64,000 nucleotides of DNA from Streptomyces roseus (GCF_001044425.1 NZ_LFML01000022.1:17143-81142), one strand, 5' to 3'; counted from the first letter of the stretch, positions 1-9,569 are shown. Notes: a model not told the origin generated them from the sequence alone. Numbers and translations are program-made.

Positions 1-1098
1 GAAGTAGTGGTAGGCCCAGTCGGAGTTCAGGTAGCCGATGCCGCCGTACTGGGAGGTGGAGTAGACGCCGGCGGCGGCCAGTTCGCCGTCCTTGCCGTCG
101 TCGAAGAGCGAGGCGTTCGGGCCGACGTACTCGTTCCAGGCGCCGTGCAGGTCGTAGGACATGATGTTGACGTAGTCCAGGTACTTCTGCATCTGGAACG
201 TCTCCATGCCCCGCAGCAGGTAGCCGGAGGAGGGGGCGGCGACGGAGAGCAGGTAGTGCTTGCCGTCGGCGGCGCCCGCGCGGTCGAGCTTCTCGCGCAG
301 CGACTTCATCAGGACGGCGTAGCCCTGGACCAGGCCGGCCCGGCGGGCGTTGGAGAGCTGCCAGTCCAGCGGGTTGCCGGCGTCCTTCATCGTGGTCGGG
401 TACTCGTAGTCGATGTCGACGCCGTTGAACCCGTACTTGCGGATGAACGCGACGGAGGAGTCCGCGAAGGTGTCGATCCCGGCCTGGTTGACCGAGCCGT
501 CGGCGTTGGTGGCCATCGAGTAGAAGCCGCCGGACGCGACGCGGTTGCCGTCGTCGCCGAAGTAGCCGCCGGTCTCGGCCCAGCCGCCGACCGAGATCAG
601 CGTCTTGACGTTCGGGTACTGCTTCTTGAATTTGTTCAGCAGGTTGAAGTGGCCCTTGTACGGGAGGGCCGGGTCCATCTCGGCGCCCGCCACCCCCGGC
701 CAGGTCATCCCGGTGGCGGCGTTGTTCGCGTTGTCGGCGCCGACCGAGATCTTGTTGTCGGAGCCCACGTGGGCGAAGGCGTAGTTCAGGTGGGTGACCT
801 TGGACCACGGGACGTTGTTGGCGAGGTAGGCGGGAGTGCCGTCCTTGCCCGTCCGCCAGCCGGTGAAGTATCCGATGACGCGGCGCTGGTGGTCGGCGCC
901 CATCTTCTCGCGGCCCTCGGAGTCGTAGACCGAGCAGTACGGGACGTCGACTCCGGCCGTCTTGTACAGCCCGTCGGGGCGACAGCTCTCGTTGTCGGCG
1001 GCGTGGGAAACGCCCGCCGAGAGCCCACCGACCAGCAGTCCGGCGATCGCCGCGCCGGATGCCAGCAGCATCGCTCTCGTACGTGTGGGGGACGGCAT
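1..1098 (-). CDS. Secreted family 18 chitinase (C-terminus off the left edge)
   Basis: Endo-acting chitin hydrolase, exported to degrade chitin to GlcNAc oligomers. The 366 residues present start with a signal peptide of about 34 residues (basic start, Leu/Gly/Ala core, cleavage near VSHAA). A GH18 TIM barrel follows from about residue 70: the strand motif [10 protein letters not shown], then the catalytic motif GVDIDYEYP with general-acid Glu about residue 232. No carbohydrate-binding module lies before the barrel. The ATG at 1098 follows a strong AGGAGG. The gene is divergent from the riboflavin operon and lies downstream of DasR-type direct repeats, which fits induction by chitin breakdown products. 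It is open to the window edge, so its end cannot be judged. By synteny it matches the chitinase next to the rib genes in S. coelicolor (from memory). Confidence 0.93.
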   Translation of the reverse strand, partial: MPSPTRTRAMLLASGAAIAGLLVGGLSAGVSHAADNESCRPDGLYKTAGVDVPYCSVYDSEGREKMGADHQRRVIGYFTGWRTGKDGTPAYLANNVPWSKVTHLNYAFAHVGSDNKISVGADNANNAATGMTWPGVAGAEMDPALPYKGHFNLLNKFKKQYPNVKTLISVGGWAETGGYFGDDGNRVASGGFYSMATNADGSVNQAGIDTFADSSVAFIRKYGFNGVDIDYEYPTTMKDAGNPLDWQLSNARRAGLVQGYAVLMKSLREKLDRAGAADGKHYLLSVAAPSSGYLLRGMETFQMQKYLDYVNIMSYDLHGAWNEYVGPNASLFDDGKDGELAAAGVYSTSQYGGIGYLNSDWAYHYF

Positions 1099-1219
1099 GG
1101 TGCCTCCTGGGGAGGGGAGGATGGCGGGCACAAAAGGACACAACAGGCGGAGAATTGGTGCGTGTCGGCCCGCGACGTGCGCACATCTGACGGGCTGTCT
1201 CCCGGGGAAGATGAAGGGA

Positions 1220-1262
1220 ACGTTAAGAGGACTAGACCAACCCGTCAATAGGTCTGGACCAA
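1220..1262 (-). promoter_or_regulatory. Chitinase promoter with two DasR/chi-box direct repeats
   Basis: On the minus strand two 12-bp copies, TTGGTCCAGACC (1262-1251) and TTGGTCTAGTCC (1240-1229), lie 22 bp apart. They overlap a promoter with -35 TTGACG (1248-1243), a 17-bp spacer and -10 TAACGT (1225-1220). Paired 12-bp repeats overlapping the promoter are the known layout of Streptomyces chitinase genes, and they resemble the DasR element TGGTCTAGACCA. About 120 nt of leader follow before the chitinase ATG. Confidence 0.85.
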
Positions 1263-1383
1263 TCACGGCGCAACCTGACGGACTCCGGCGCGAGCGCCCC
1301 CTTGTGACCCAGGCCACAGCGCCTCGCTCGCATGGCCGACGATCGACCGTGGCAAACTGGCAGCAGTACCAGTAAGCAGCGCA

Positions 1384-1500
1384 CTCCGGGGTCGGTGTAA
1401 TTCCGAACCGGCGGTATAGTCCGCGACCCGTCCGCAGCCAGCGGCCGGTTGACCAGGTGAAATTCCTGGACCGACGGTGAAAGTCCGGATGGGAGGCAGT
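1384..1500 (+). promoter_or_regulatory. FMN riboswitch (RFN element)
   Basis: The conserved RFN blocks are readable in order: GGGTCGGTGTAATTCCGAAC, CCGGCGGTATAGTCCGCGAC, GGTGAAATTCC, CCGACGGTGAAAGTCCGGAT and GGGAGGCAGT. It ends about 175 nt before the ribD start. The linker contains small G/C hairpins (for example GCATCC/GGATGC at 1549-1564) but no U-tract terminator. FMN binding most likely hides a ribosome site or acts through another fold; the expression mechanism is inferred. Together with the chitinase promoter it fills the gene-free stretch 1099-1674. Confidence 0.95.
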
Positions 1501-1674
1501 GCGCGGCGGGCCAGTCACCGGTACGCCGCCGTCGGCGGTTCACTCGGCGCATCCCCGCGGATGCGTCCGGACGGACCGAATTTCGGCCTCGGCGTCCCCG
1601 CGTGTGCTGTACCGCTTCATCTGTCGTATCCCGACAGGCCCCGGAGTCCGTGCCCGATGAGGCAGGAGGACCCG

Positions 1675-2850
1675 GTGGCGAACCACGCCGCGCACGCACC
1701 GCACGCCGCCTTCGGTGAGGCCGCGACCCCCGTCGACGCCATGGCCGCCGCCGACGCGCGGGCCATGCGCCGCGCCATCGCGCTCGCCGCCCGCGGCCTC
1801 GGCTCCACCAGCCCGAACCCGGTCGTCGGCTGCGTCATCACCGACGCCGCGGGCACCGTCGTCGGTGAGGGCTGGCACCAGCGGGCCGGCGGCCCGCACG
1901 CTGAGGTCCACGCCCTGCGCGCCGCCGGGGAGGCGGCCCGCGGCGCCACCGCGTACGTCACCCTCGAACCCTGCAACCACACCGGTCGCACGGGCCCCTG
2001 CGCCCAGGCGCTCGTCGAGGCCGGCGTCACCCGCGTGGTCTACGCCGTCCCCGACCCGAACCCGCAGGCCAGCGGCGGCGCCGACACCCTGCGCGCCGCC
2101 GGGATCAAGGCCGAGGGCCCCTTCCTGGAGGCCGAGGCCGCCGCCGGCAACGCCGCCTGGCTCACCTCCGTGCGCCTGGGCCGCCCGCACGTGACCTGGA
2201 AGTACGCCGCCACCCTCGACGGCCGCAGCGCCGCCGAGGACGGCAGCAGCCGCTGGATCACCGGCCCGGAGTCCCGCGCCGACGTCCACCGGCTGCGCGC
2301 CGAGTCCGACGCCGTCCTGGTCGGCGGCGGCACCCTGCGCGCCGACGACCCGCACCTGGCCGTCCGCGGCGTCGAAGGTGCCACCCAGCCCCTGCGCGTC
2401 GCCCTCGACACCCGCGCCGCGATCCTGCCGACCGCCCGCATCCTCGACGACGCCGCGCCCACCCTGCTCGTCGTCGCAGAGGACGCCGACACCCGGCACC
2501 TGCCCGGCGCCGATCTGCTGCGGCTGCCCCTGCACGACGGCCGCATCGCCGTCCACGACCTGCTCGCACGGCTGCACGCCCGCGGCGTGCGCTCCGTCTT
2601 CCTGGAAGGCGGCCCCACCCTGGCGGGGGCCTTCCTCGAAGCCGGAGCCGTCGACCGCGTCATCGGCTACCTCGCCCCGGCCCTCCTCGGCTCCGGCCCC
2701 GCCGCCCTCGCCGACGCCGGCATCACGAACATCGCCCGCGCGGTACGCCTCGACATCACCGAGGCCGTCCGCGTCGGCGCCGATCTGCGCATCACCGCCG
2801 TACCCGTGTCCGAAGCCGTCCCCACCCCCACCGCCCCCAAGGAGCACTGA
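1675..2850 (+). CDS. ribD: Bifunctional riboflavin deaminase-reductase RibD
   Basis: Catalyses two successive riboflavin steps: deamination of the diaminopyrimidine ribose phosphate, then NADPH reduction of the ribosyl side chain. The 391-residue product has an N-terminal zinc deaminase domain with HAE (residues 75-77) and PCNHTGRTGPC (Cys100, Cys109), then a RibD-C reductase domain from about residue 170 to the end. The GTG at 1675 is chosen because AGGAGGA sits 4 nt upstream; an in-frame ATG at 1657 lacks such a site. The first 30 residues are Ala/His-rich and not conserved in the family. First gene of the FMN-riboswitch operon; its TGA directly abuts the ribE start. Confidence 0.95.
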   Translation: MANHAAHAPHAAFGEAATPVDAMAAADARAMRRAIALAARGLGSTSPNPVVGCVITDAAGTVVGEGWHQRAGGPHAEVHALRAAGEAARGATAYVTLEPCNHTGRTGPCAQALVEAGVTRVVYAVPDPNPQASGGADTLRAAGIKAEGPFLEAEAAAGNAAWLTSVRLGRPHVTWKYAATLDGRSAAEDGSSRWITGPESRADVHRLRAESDAVLVGGGTLRADDPHLAVRGVEGATQPLRVALDTRAAILPTARILDDAAPTLLVVAEDADTRHLPGADLLRLPLHDGRIAVHDLLARLHARGVRSVFLEGGPTLAGAFLEAGAVDRVIGYLAPALLGSGPAALADAGITNIARAVRLDITEAVRVGADLRITAVPVSEAVPTPTAPKEH

Positions 2851-3474
2851 GTGTTCACCGGAATCGTCGAAGAACTGGGCGAGGTCACCGCCGTCGAGGA
2901 GCTCTCCGAGGCCTCCCGCTTCCGCCTGCGCGGACCCGTCGTCACCGACGGCGCCAAGCACGGCGACTCCATCGCCGTCAACGGCGTCTGCCTGACCGTC
3001 GTGGAGACCGGCGACGGCGAGTTCACCGCCGACGTCATGCAGGAGACCCTCGACCGCTCCAGCCTCGGCGCCCTCCACGCGGGCTCCCGGGTCAACCTGG
3101 AGCGCCCGATGGCCCTCGGCGGACGGCTCGGCGGGCACCTGGTCCAGGGGCACGTGGACGGAACCGGCGAGATCCTGTCCAGGACGCCCTCCGAGCACTG
3201 GGAGATCGTCAAGGTCTCGCTCCCGCCGAAACTGGCCCGCTACGTCGTGGAAAAGGGCTCCATCACGGTGGACGGCGTCAGCCTCACCGTGGTCGAGGCC
3301 GCCGCGGACTGGTTCACCATCAGCCTCATCCCCACCACCCTCGCGCTGACCACGCTCGGCCTGAAGAAGCCCGGCGACCCGGTCAACCTCGAAGTCGACG
3401 TCCTCGCCAAGTACGTCGAGCGCCTGCTCGCCGCCGGAGTGGACCCGCTGACCGCCAAGGAGGACCAGCCGTGA
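2851..3474 (+). CDS. ribE: Riboflavin synthase alpha subunit
   Basis: Dismutates two 6,7-dimethyl-8-ribityllumazine molecules to riboflavin and the pyrimidinedione. The 207 residues form the usual two lumazine-binding barrels: the classic start [10 protein letters not shown] and the internal repeat beginning [14 protein letters not shown] near residue 90. The GTG start follows the ribD stop with no gap, and the end overlaps the ribM start by 4 bp (GTGA), so translation is coupled. Length is normal for the family. Confidence 0.96.
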   Translation: MFTGIVEELGEVTAVEELSEASRFRLRGPVVTDGAKHGDSIAVNGVCLTVVETGDGEFTADVMQETLDRSSLGALHAGSRVNLERPMALGGRLGGHLVQGHVDGTGEILSRTPSEHWEIVKVSLPPKLARYVVEKGSITVDGVSLTVVEAAADWFTISLIPTTLALTTLGLKKPGDPVNLEVDVLAKYVERLLAAGVDPLTAKEDQP

Positions 3475-4124
3475 CCGCCCTGACCTGGCTCAACGCGGAG
3501 GCCTTCACGGTCTTCGGCCAGAAGGTCATCTGGTCCGACATGATCGGCAACCTGATGGGCCTGGCGGCCCTCGCCCTCGGCTGGCGCCGCTCCATATGGA
3601 CCTGGCCCGCCCAGCTCCTGTCCGGCCTGATCCTCATCGCCGCGTACGCCTCCGCCCACCTCGCCGGCGGCGTCGGCAAGCAGCTCCTCGTCATCGGCGT
3701 GGCGGCCTGGGGCTGGAACGCCTGGCAGCGCGGCCGCCGCCAGGCCCAGGACGGCACCCTGGCGGTGCGCACCGCCACCTGGACGGAGCGCGGACTGCTC
3801 CTGGGCGGGGCGGCCCTCGGAACCCTCGCCGTCGGCGGCCTGTTCACGCTCTTCCCGAACCTGTCGTGGAGCCCGTGGGCCGACGCCTACATCTTCGTCG
3901 GCACGATCGTCGCGATGGTCGCCCAGGCCCGCGGCCTCGTCGAGTTCTGGTTCGCCTGGCTCCTCGTCGACCTGGTCGGCGTCCCGCTCGCCTTCACCAA
4001 CGGACTGGCCTTCTCGGGTCTCGTCTACGTCGTCTACTTCGCGCTCGTCCTGTGGGGCGCCCACGACTGGTACCAGCGTTCGCGCACCACCCCCGCCCCG
4101 GCCCTCGAAGGAGCAACGGCATGA
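3471..4124 (+). CDS. ribM: PnuC-family riboflavin transporter RibM
   Basis: Integral membrane protein of 217 residues with about seven hydrophobic helices and the PnuC-type fold, which moves riboflavin or nicotinamide riboside by facilitated diffusion. Trp-rich membrane segments such as [19 protein letters not shown] and [20 protein letters not shown] are typical. Its place inside the FMN-riboswitch operon, overlapping ribE and ribAB by 4 bp each (GTGA and ATGA), identifies riboflavin rather than nicotinamide riboside as the likely substrate. RibM is known from Streptomyces and Corynebacterium rib operons. Confidence 0.9.
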   Translation: MTALTWLNAEAFTVFGQKVIWSDMIGNLMGLAALALGWRRSIWTWPAQLLSGLILIAAYASAHLAGGVGKQLLVIGVAAWGWNAWQRGRRQAQDGTLAVRTATWTERGLLLGGAALGTLAVGGLFTLFPNLSWSPWADAYIFVGTIVAMVAQARGLVEFWFAWLLVDLVGVPLAFTNGLAFSGLVYVVYFALVLWGAHDWYQRSRTTPAPALEGATA

Positions 4125-5419
4125 CCACCCTCAAGCCCGTGCCCGACATCGACGCCGTCCTCGACGCCGTTTTCCGGCTCGACCCGGTCGAACAGGCCAT
4201 CCGCGACATCGCGGCCGGCCGGCCGGTCGTCGTCGTCGACGACGAGGACCGCGAGAACGAGGGCGACCTCGTCATCGCCGCCGAGAAGGCCACCCCCGAG
4301 ATCGTCGCGTTCATGATGAGCGAGTGCCGCGGCCTGATCTGCGCCCCCATGGAGGGCCCCGAGCTGGAGCGGCTCGAACTGCCCCAGATGGTCCAGCACA
4401 ACACCGAGTCGATGCAGACCGCCTTCACGGTCTCCGTCGACGCGAGCGCCGCCCACGGCGTCACCACCGGCATCTCGGCCGCCGACCGCTCCACCACCCT
4501 GCGGATGCTCGCCGACGGGGTCTCGGGCCCCTCGGACTTCGTACGCCCGGGCCACGTCTTCCCGCTGCGCGCCAAGCCCGGCGGGGTCCTGGTGCGCAAC
4601 GGCCACACCGAGGCCGCCGTCGACCTCGCCCGCCTGGCGGGCCTGCGCCCCGTCGGCGCGATCGTGGAGATCGCCGGCGAGGACGGCGTCATGCTGCGCC
4701 TGCCCGAGCTGATCCCCTTCGCCCGCAAGCACGGACTGACGATCATCTCCATCGAGGACCTGATCGCCTACCGCCGCTCGGCCGAGCCGACCGTCCGCCG
4801 CGAGGCCACGGTCACCCTGCCGACCGCCCACGGGGACTTCACGGCCCACGGCTTCCGCTCCACCGTCGACGGCGTCGAGCACGTGGCCCTCGTCCACGGC
4901 GAGATCGGCGACGGCCAGGACGTGGTGGTCAGAATGCACTCCGAGTGCCTGACCGGCGACATCTTCCACTCCCTGCGCTGCGACTGCGGCCCCCAGCTCC
5001 ACGCGTCCATGGCCCGCATCAAGGAGGAGGGCCGCGGAGTCGTCGTCTACCTGCGCGGTCACGAGGGCCGCGGCATCGGGCTGGTCTCCAAGCTGCGCGC
5101 GTACGAGCTCCAGGAGCGCGGCCGCGACACCCTCGACGCCAACCTGGAGCTCGGCCTGCCGGCCGACGCCCGCGACTACGCCGCCGGCGCGCAGATCCTC
5201 GCCGACCTCGGCGTCAGGAGCGTGCGGCTGCTCACCAACAACCCCGACAAGTCCGCCGCCCTCGAACGGTACGGCATCGCGGTCAACGACCGGGTGGCCA
5301 TGCCGACGGAGGCGGGCGAGCACAATCTGCGGTACCTGCGCACCAAGCGGGACCGGATGGGCCACGACCTGCCCTGGCTCGAGCAGACCGTGACCCCCTC
5401 CGCCTGCGGCAACCAGTGA
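4121..5419 (+). CDS. ribAB: Bifunctional DHBP synthase / GTP cyclohydrolase II
   Basis: Supplies both riboflavin precursors. The N-terminal half (about 25-225) is 3,4-dihydroxy-2-butanone-4-phosphate synthase with the acidic loop [12 protein letters not shown] (41-52). The C-terminal half is GTP cyclohydrolase II with the zinc-binding Cys cluster in [16 protein letters not shown] (about 274-289) and the substrate loop GHEGRGIGL. It has 432 residues, normal for RibAB fusions. The ATG overlaps the ribM stop (ATGA). A 90-bp CA-rich spacer separates it from ribH. Confidence 0.96.
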   Translation: MTTLKPVPDIDAVLDAVFRLDPVEQAIRDIAAGRPVVVVDDEDRENEGDLVIAAEKATPEIVAFMMSECRGLICAPMEGPELERLELPQMVQHNTESMQTAFTVSVDASAAHGVTTGISAADRSTTLRMLADGVSGPSDFVRPGHVFPLRAKPGGVLVRNGHTEAAVDLARLAGLRPVGAIVEIAGEDGVMLRLPELIPFARKHGLTIISIEDLIAYRRSAEPTVRREATVTLPTAHGDFTAHGFRSTVDGVEHVALVHGEIGDGQDVVVRMHSECLTGDIFHSLRCDCGPQLHASMARIKEEGRGVVVYLRGHEGRGIGLVSKLRAYELQERGRDTLDANLELGLPADARDYAAGAQILADLGVRSVRLLTNNPDKSAALERYGIAVNDRVAMPTEAGEHNLRYLRTKRDRMGHDLPWLEQTVTPSACGNQ

Positions 5420-5509
5420 CCGACCGGTAAGCACCACCAGCACCACCACCACCGACGCACACCACACACCACACACACCCCACACCCCGAAGAACCGAGG
5501 AGCACAGCT
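5420..5509 (+). repeat. CA-rich low-complexity spacer between ribAB and ribH
   Basis: About 60 bp made of ACC, CAC and ACACC units, almost lacking G on the plus strand, with a GAGGAG ribosome site just before the ribH GTG. Its composition is unlike the surrounding sequence. An unstructured leader that keeps ribH initiation open is a possible role (inference). Confidence 0.6.
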
Positions 5510-5995
5510 GTGAGCGGCAAGGGCGCACCCGAACTGAGTGTCAGGAACTGCGGAGACCTCCGTGTCGCCGTCATCGCGGCCCAGTGGCACGAGAAGGTCA
5601 TGGACGGGCTCGTCGACGGCGCGCTGCGCGCCCTGCACGAACTGGGAATCGACGAGCCCACCCTGCTGCGCGTCCCGGGCAGCTTCGAGCTCCCGGTGGT
5701 GGCGAAGGTACTGGCCGGTCGCGGCTACGATGCCATCGTCGCCCTCGGAGTCGTCATCCGCGGCGGCACCCCGCACTTCGAATACGTCTGCCAGGGCGTC
5801 ACCCAAGGCCTGGTGCAGGTGTCGATCGACACCGGAGTCCCCGTCGGCTTCGGCGTACTGACCTGCGACAACGACGAGCAGGCGCTGGACCGCGCCGGGC
5901 TCGAGGGGTCGAACGAGGACAAGGGACACGAAGCGGTCATCGCCGCCGTCTCCACCGCTGCGACCCTGCGGTCCGTCAGCGAACCCTGGCGCTGA
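5510..5995 (+). CDS. ribH: 6,7-dimethyl-8-ribityllumazine synthase
   Basis: Condenses the ribitylamino-pyrimidine from the RibD branch with dihydroxybutanone phosphate from RibAB, giving the substrate of RibE. At 161 residues it has normal length, with typical motifs [25 protein letters not shown] (the active-site His lies in this region) and [18 protein letters not shown] start with GAGGAG upstream. Last riboflavin gene of the operon; hisE follows after 35 bp. Confidence 0.96.
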   Translation: MSGKGAPELSVRNCGDLRVAVIAAQWHEKVMDGLVDGALRALHELGIDEPTLLRVPGSFELPVVAKVLAGRGYDAIVALGVVIRGGTPHFEYVCQGVTQGLVQVSIDTGVPVGFGVLTCDNDEQALDRAGLEGSNEDKGHEAVIAAVSTAATLRSVSEPWR

Positions 5996-6030
5996 GTGGC
6001 GGCGGGGGACCCCGTATTCTGAGGACCATC

Positions 6031-6312
6031 ATGGCGAACACACCCTCCAAGAGCTTCGAAGAGCTCTTCAGCGAGCTCCAGCTCAAGGCCGCCAACGGCG
6101 ACCCCAGCACCTCCCGGACCGCCGAGCTCGTCGGCAAGGGCGTCCATGCGATCGGCAAGAAGATCGTCGAGGAGGCCGCCGAGGTCTGGATGGCCGCCGA
6201 GCACGAGGGCAAGGAAGCCGCCGCCGAGGAGATCTCCCAGCTGCTGTACCACGTCCAGGTGATGATGGTCGCGCGCGGGATCTCCCTCGACGACGTCTAC
6301 GCGCACCTCTAG
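6031..6312 (+). CDS. hisE: Phosphoribosyl-ATP diphosphatase
   Basis: Second histidine-pathway step: hydrolyses phosphoribosyl-ATP to phosphoribosyl-AMP and pyrophosphate. A 93-residue all-alpha MazG-like protein with the metal-binding helix [18 protein letters not shown] and a second acidic helix [14 protein letters not shown]. It is stand-alone rather than fused to HisI, as usual in actinobacteria. ATG with GAGGA 5 nt upstream. It lies 35 bp after ribH and may be read through from the rib promoter. Confidence 0.95.
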   Translation: MANTPSKSFEELFSELQLKAANGDPSTSRTAELVGKGVHAIGKKIVEEAAEVWMAAEHEGKEAAAEEISQLLYHVQVMMVARGISLDDVYAHL

Positions 6313-6389
6313 GCCGGAGCTCCTCACCCCGGGCCCCCGCCCGCTCCCCAGCCCACACCTTTCGCACTCCACGCACTGAAGGAAGCCCC

Positions 6390-7238
6390 ATGCTGCGCAT
6401 CGCCGTCCCCAACAAGGGTTCACTCTCCGGAGCGGCGTCGGCGATGCTCCATGAGGCCGGCTACCGCCAGCGCAAGGAGTCCAAGGAGCTCGTGGTCCTC
6501 GACCCCGAGAACGGCGTGGAGTTCTTCTACCTCCGCCCCAAGGACATCGCCATCTACGTGGCCTCGGGCAAGCTGGACATCGGCATCACCGGCCGTGACC
6601 TGCTGCTGGACTCCGGCGCCAGCGCGGAGGAGATCCTCCCGCTGAACTTCGGCCGCTCCACCTTCCGCTACGCCACCAAGCCCGGCACCGCGAAGGGCCC
6701 CGAGGACTTCACCGGGATGACGATCGCGACCTCGTACGAGGGAATCGTCGCCAAGCACCTCGCCGAGCAGGGCATCGACGCCTCCGTCGTGCACCTGGAC
6801 GGCGCGGTCGAGACCGCCATCCAGCTCGGCGTCGCCCAGGTCATCGCGGACGTCGTCGAGACCGGCACCAGCCTGCGCAACGCCGGCCTGGAGGTCATCG
6901 GCGAGCCGATCCTCACCTCCGAGGCCGTGGTCATCCGCGGCAACGGCGCCGACGCCGAGAACCCGCAGGCCCAGCAGTTCCTGCGGCGCCTCCAGGGCGT
7001 CCTGGTGGCCCGCAGCTACGTGATGATGGACTACGACTGCCGGGCCGAGCACCTGGAGCGGGCCGTCGCCCTCACCCCGGGCCTGGAGTCGCCGACCATC
7101 TCCCCGCTGCACAACGAGGGCTGGGTCGCCGTCCGCGCGATGGTCCCGGCCAAGGAAGCGCAGCGGATCATGGACGACCTGTACGAGCTCGGCGCGCGCG
7201 CGATCCTCACCACCTCGATCCACGCCTGCCGCCTCTGA
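6390..7238 (+). CDS. hisG: ATP phosphoribosyltransferase (long form)
   Basis: First and feedback-controlled histidine step: joins ATP and PRPP. At 282 residues it is the long HisG type with a C-terminal ACT-like regulatory domain (about 210-282) and needs no HisZ. Visible motifs are the start MLRIAVPNKGSLSG, the central GITGRDLLLDSG and the PRPP loop VADVVETGTSLRNAGLEV. It pairs with hisE 77 bp upstream, although the rest of the histidine pathway is not in the window. Confidence 0.96.
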   Translation: MLRIAVPNKGSLSGAASAMLHEAGYRQRKESKELVVLDPENGVEFFYLRPKDIAIYVASGKLDIGITGRDLLLDSGASAEEILPLNFGRSTFRYATKPGTAKGPEDFTGMTIATSYEGIVAKHLAEQGIDASVVHLDGAVETAIQLGVAQVIADVVETGTSLRNAGLEVIGEPILTSEAVVIRGNGADAENPQAQQFLRRLQGVLVARSYVMMDYDCRAEHLERAVALTPGLESPTISPLHNEGWVAVRAMVPAKEAQRIMDDLYELGARAILTTSIHACRL

Positions 7239-7311
7239 CCCGGCCCGGCCGTCCACACGGCCGGCCGCCCCCGTGATCCGTACACCCCCTCCCGAAGGCA
7301 TCTCCCGCACC

Positions 7312-7776
7312 ATGGCCGAGTCCGCCGCCCAGCCCGCACCGCCCGCCCTGCCGGTCACCTTCCGGCCGACCCGCACCCGGGCGGTCCTGCTGGGCGTCGG
7401 GCTCGCCATGTTCGCCACCATCACGGCGATCGCCCTGCTGCTGGAGAACCTCGGCCCGGGGGAGCGGCTCAGCTTCATCCTCACCGCCGTCCTCCTGTCG
7501 TCCGTACTCGTCCTGCTCAGCCGCCCCAAGGTGGTCGCGGACGAGGCGGGCGTCACCGTCGTGAACCTGACCAGCACCCGCCGCCTGGAGTGGGCGCAGA
7601 TCCTGCGCGTGAACCTCCGCCCGGGCGACCCGTGGGTGTTCCTGGACCTCAGCGACGGTACGAGCCTGCCCGCCCTCGGCATCCAGCCGGGCGTGGCCAG
7701 GCAGCAGGCCATCGGCGACGCCCGCGCGCTGCGCGCGCTCGCCGAAGCCCGGGGAACCGGGCCCGACACCCCTTAG
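7312..7776 (+). CDS. PH-domain membrane protein
   Basis: A 154-residue protein with two adjacent transmembrane helices (about residues 24-42 and 50-66), followed by a small bacterial PH-like beta domain (about 70-150, with the Trp-containing RRLEWAQILRVN strand). Such proteins sit in the inner membrane; their ligand is unknown. ATG 7312 is preferred to the in-frame GTG at 7273 because a GAAGG lies upstream and the extra residues are not hydrophobic. It follows hisG by 73 bp and is commonly linked to it in Streptomyces (from memory). Confidence 0.8.
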   Translation: MAESAAQPAPPALPVTFRPTRTRAVLLGVGLAMFATITAIALLLENLGPGERLSFILTAVLLSSVLVLLSRPKVVADEAGVTVVNLTSTRRLEWAQILRVNLRPGDPWVFLDLSDGTSLPALGIQPGVARQQAIGDARALRALAEARGTGPDTP

Positions 7777-8090
7777 GAGCCGGTCCGCACGGACGTCCCC
7801 CCGCGGACTCCGGACGGCGGAAGCTCGAACACCCGGCGAACAGCCGGGGAACCGGCCCGGAACGGGCCTTGAGCGGCTCTCGTGCGAAGCACCGGAGCCA
7901 CGGTCGGCCGCTGCGTCCCATTGCGGCGGCGATCTCAGTGACTACCCTGGTGGCGGGCGCAGCCATGCGCCCCCCACCGGCCCCGGGACCCCGAGGCCCG
8001 CGGGCACCTGCGACTTGAGGAGTGACTCCCTCCAGCAATGGACGGATCGTCCGGTAGTACCCGCGCCGCCCTCCCCACGGAGGCGGCGGC
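7777..8090 (+). other. Gene-free leader before the CNNM pair
   Basis: This stretch of 314 bp has no plausible gene. A weak promoter may be TTGCGG (7921-7926), a 16-bp spacer and TACCCT (7943-7948). The implied leader of roughly 135 nt holds two perfect small hairpins, GGAG-TGA-CTCC (8019-8029) and GGACG-GAT-CGTCC (8040-8052), and ends in GGAGG before the next ATG. I could not match it to a known Mg or Mn riboswitch. Confidence 0.4.
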
Positions 8091-9569
8091 ATGACCATCC
8101 CGCTACTTCTGCTCGTGGCGGCATTCGCCCTGATCCTCGCCAACGGCTTCTTCGTGGCGGCCGAATTCGGCCTCGTCACCGTGGAACGGCCCGAGGCCGA
8201 ACGCGCCGCAGCCGAGGGCGACCGCCGTGCCCGCACGGTGGTCGAGGCCCTGCGGGAGCTGTCCTTCCAGCTCTCCGGCACCCAGCTCGGCATCACCATC
8301 ACCTCCCTCGTGGTCGGCATGCTCGCCGAGCCGGCCCTCGCCGGGCTGCTGACGGGGCCGCTCGCGGCCACCGGCCTGCCGGCGGGAGCCGTCTCCGGCA
8401 TCGCCGTCTTCATCGGCATGCTGCTCGCCTCCGCCGTCCAGATGGTCGTCGGCGAGCTCGTCCCGAAGAACTGGGCCGTCTCCCGGCCGCTGCAGGTGGC
8501 CCGGTTCGTGGCCGGCCCGCAGCAGGTCTTCTCCCGAGCCTTCCGGCCGGTCATCGCGGCCCTCAACGCCGTCGCCAACCGGCTCGTCCGGATGCTCGGC
8601 GTGGAGCCGGCCGACGAGATGGCCTCCGCCCGCACCCCCGGCGAACTGGTCTCCCTGGTCCGTCATTCGGCCCAGGCCGGCGCCCTCGAACAGGACACCG
8701 CCGACCTCTTCGTACGGACCCTCTCGCTGGGCGAGCTCACGGCCCAGCACGTCATGACCCCCCGGGTGAAGGTCAGCGCCCTCCAGCACACGGCCACCGC
8801 GGCCGACGTGCTGAACCTGACCCGCGCCACCGGGCTGTCCCGCTTCCCGGTCTACCGGGAGCGCATCGACGAGGTCACCGGGGTCGTCCACCTCAAGGAC
8901 GCCCTCGCCGTGCCCGAGTCCGAGCGCACCCGCACCACCGTGAGCCGGATCTGCGTCGCCCCGCTGCTGGTGCCCGGCTCCCTGCCGGTGCAGCCGCTGC
9001 TGGAGCGGCTGCGCAGCGAGCAGCCGATGGCCGTCGTCGTCGACGAGTACGGCGGCACGGCCGGGGTGGTCACCCTGGAGGACATCGTCGAGGAGCTCGT
9101 CGGAGAGGTCCGCGACGAGCACGACCTCGCCGAGGACGAGAGCCCCGAGCTGGCCGCCGTGCCCGCCGAGGACGGCCGGCCCTCCTGGGAGGCCGACGGC
9201 AGCTGCCGGGTGCAGACCCTGCGCCGGATAGGCCTGGAAGTGCCCGAAGGCCCGTACGAGACCGTCGCCGGCCTCGTCGCCGACCTGCTGGGCCGGATTC
9301 CGGCCCCCGGGGACCGGGCCGAGTTGCCCGGCTGGAAGCTCTCCGTACGCCAGGTCGGCCGCAACCGCGCCGAACGCGTCCGGCTGGTCCGGCAGGGCAC
9401 CGTCCCCGCCGCCGCGCACGGGACCGGCCCCGAGGCCGCCCGCGCGACCGTCCGGATCGATGCGGGCGGGCGCGTGTCCGGGCCCGGCCGGCAGGTCTCC
9501 CCGGACGCGAGGACGCCGCAGCCGAACCAGTCGGCCCCGTCGGCACAGCTGGAAGGCGCCGGCCGATGA
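8091..9569 (+). CDS. CNNM/CorC-family membrane protein with CBS pair
   Basis: Polytopic inner-membrane protein of the family once called hemolysin C, now tied to Mg2+ or Co2+ homeostasis. Its 492 residues contain a DUF21 transmembrane domain (about 1-190), two CBS domains (about 210-330, including HVMTPRVKVSALQ and the linker MAVVVDEYGGTAGVVTLEDI) and a CorC_HlyC domain (about 345-425). A polar tail of about 70 residues follows. ATG with GGAGG upstream. The stop overlaps the start of a second, shorter paralogue (ATGA), so the two are translated together. Confidence 0.9.
   Translation: MTIPLLLLVAAFALILANGFFVAAEFGLVTVERPEAERAAAEGDRRARTVVEALRELSFQLSGTQLGITITSLVVGMLAEPALAGLLTGPLAATGLPAGAVSGIAVFIGMLLASAVQMVVGELVPKNWAVSRPLQVARFVAGPQQVFSRAFRPVIAALNAVANRLVRMLGVEPADEMASARTPGELVSLVRHSAQAGALEQDTADLFVRTLSLGELTAQHVMTPRVKVSALQHTATAADVLNLTRATGLSRFPVYRERIDEVTGVVHLKDALAVPESERTRTTVSRICVAPLLVPGSLPVQPLLERLRSEQPMAVVVDEYGGTAGVVTLEDIVEELVGEVRDEHDLAEDESPELAAVPAEDGRPSWEADGSCRVQTLRRIGLEVPEGPYETVAGLVADLLGRIPAPGDRAELPGWKLSVRQVGRNRAERVRLVRQGTVPAAAHGTGPEAARATVRIDAGGRVSGPGRQVSPDARTPQPNQSAPSAQLEGAGR

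Noticed and set aside
1477..1674. N-terminal extension of RibD up to the riboswitch
   Set aside because: The extension overlaps the FMN aptamer and lacks a ribosome site; GTG 1675 has AGGAGGA upstream.
4034..5929. Long minus-strand frame opposite ribAB and ribH
   Set aside because: Antisense to well-recognised enzymes; composition is that of a high-GC shadow frame.
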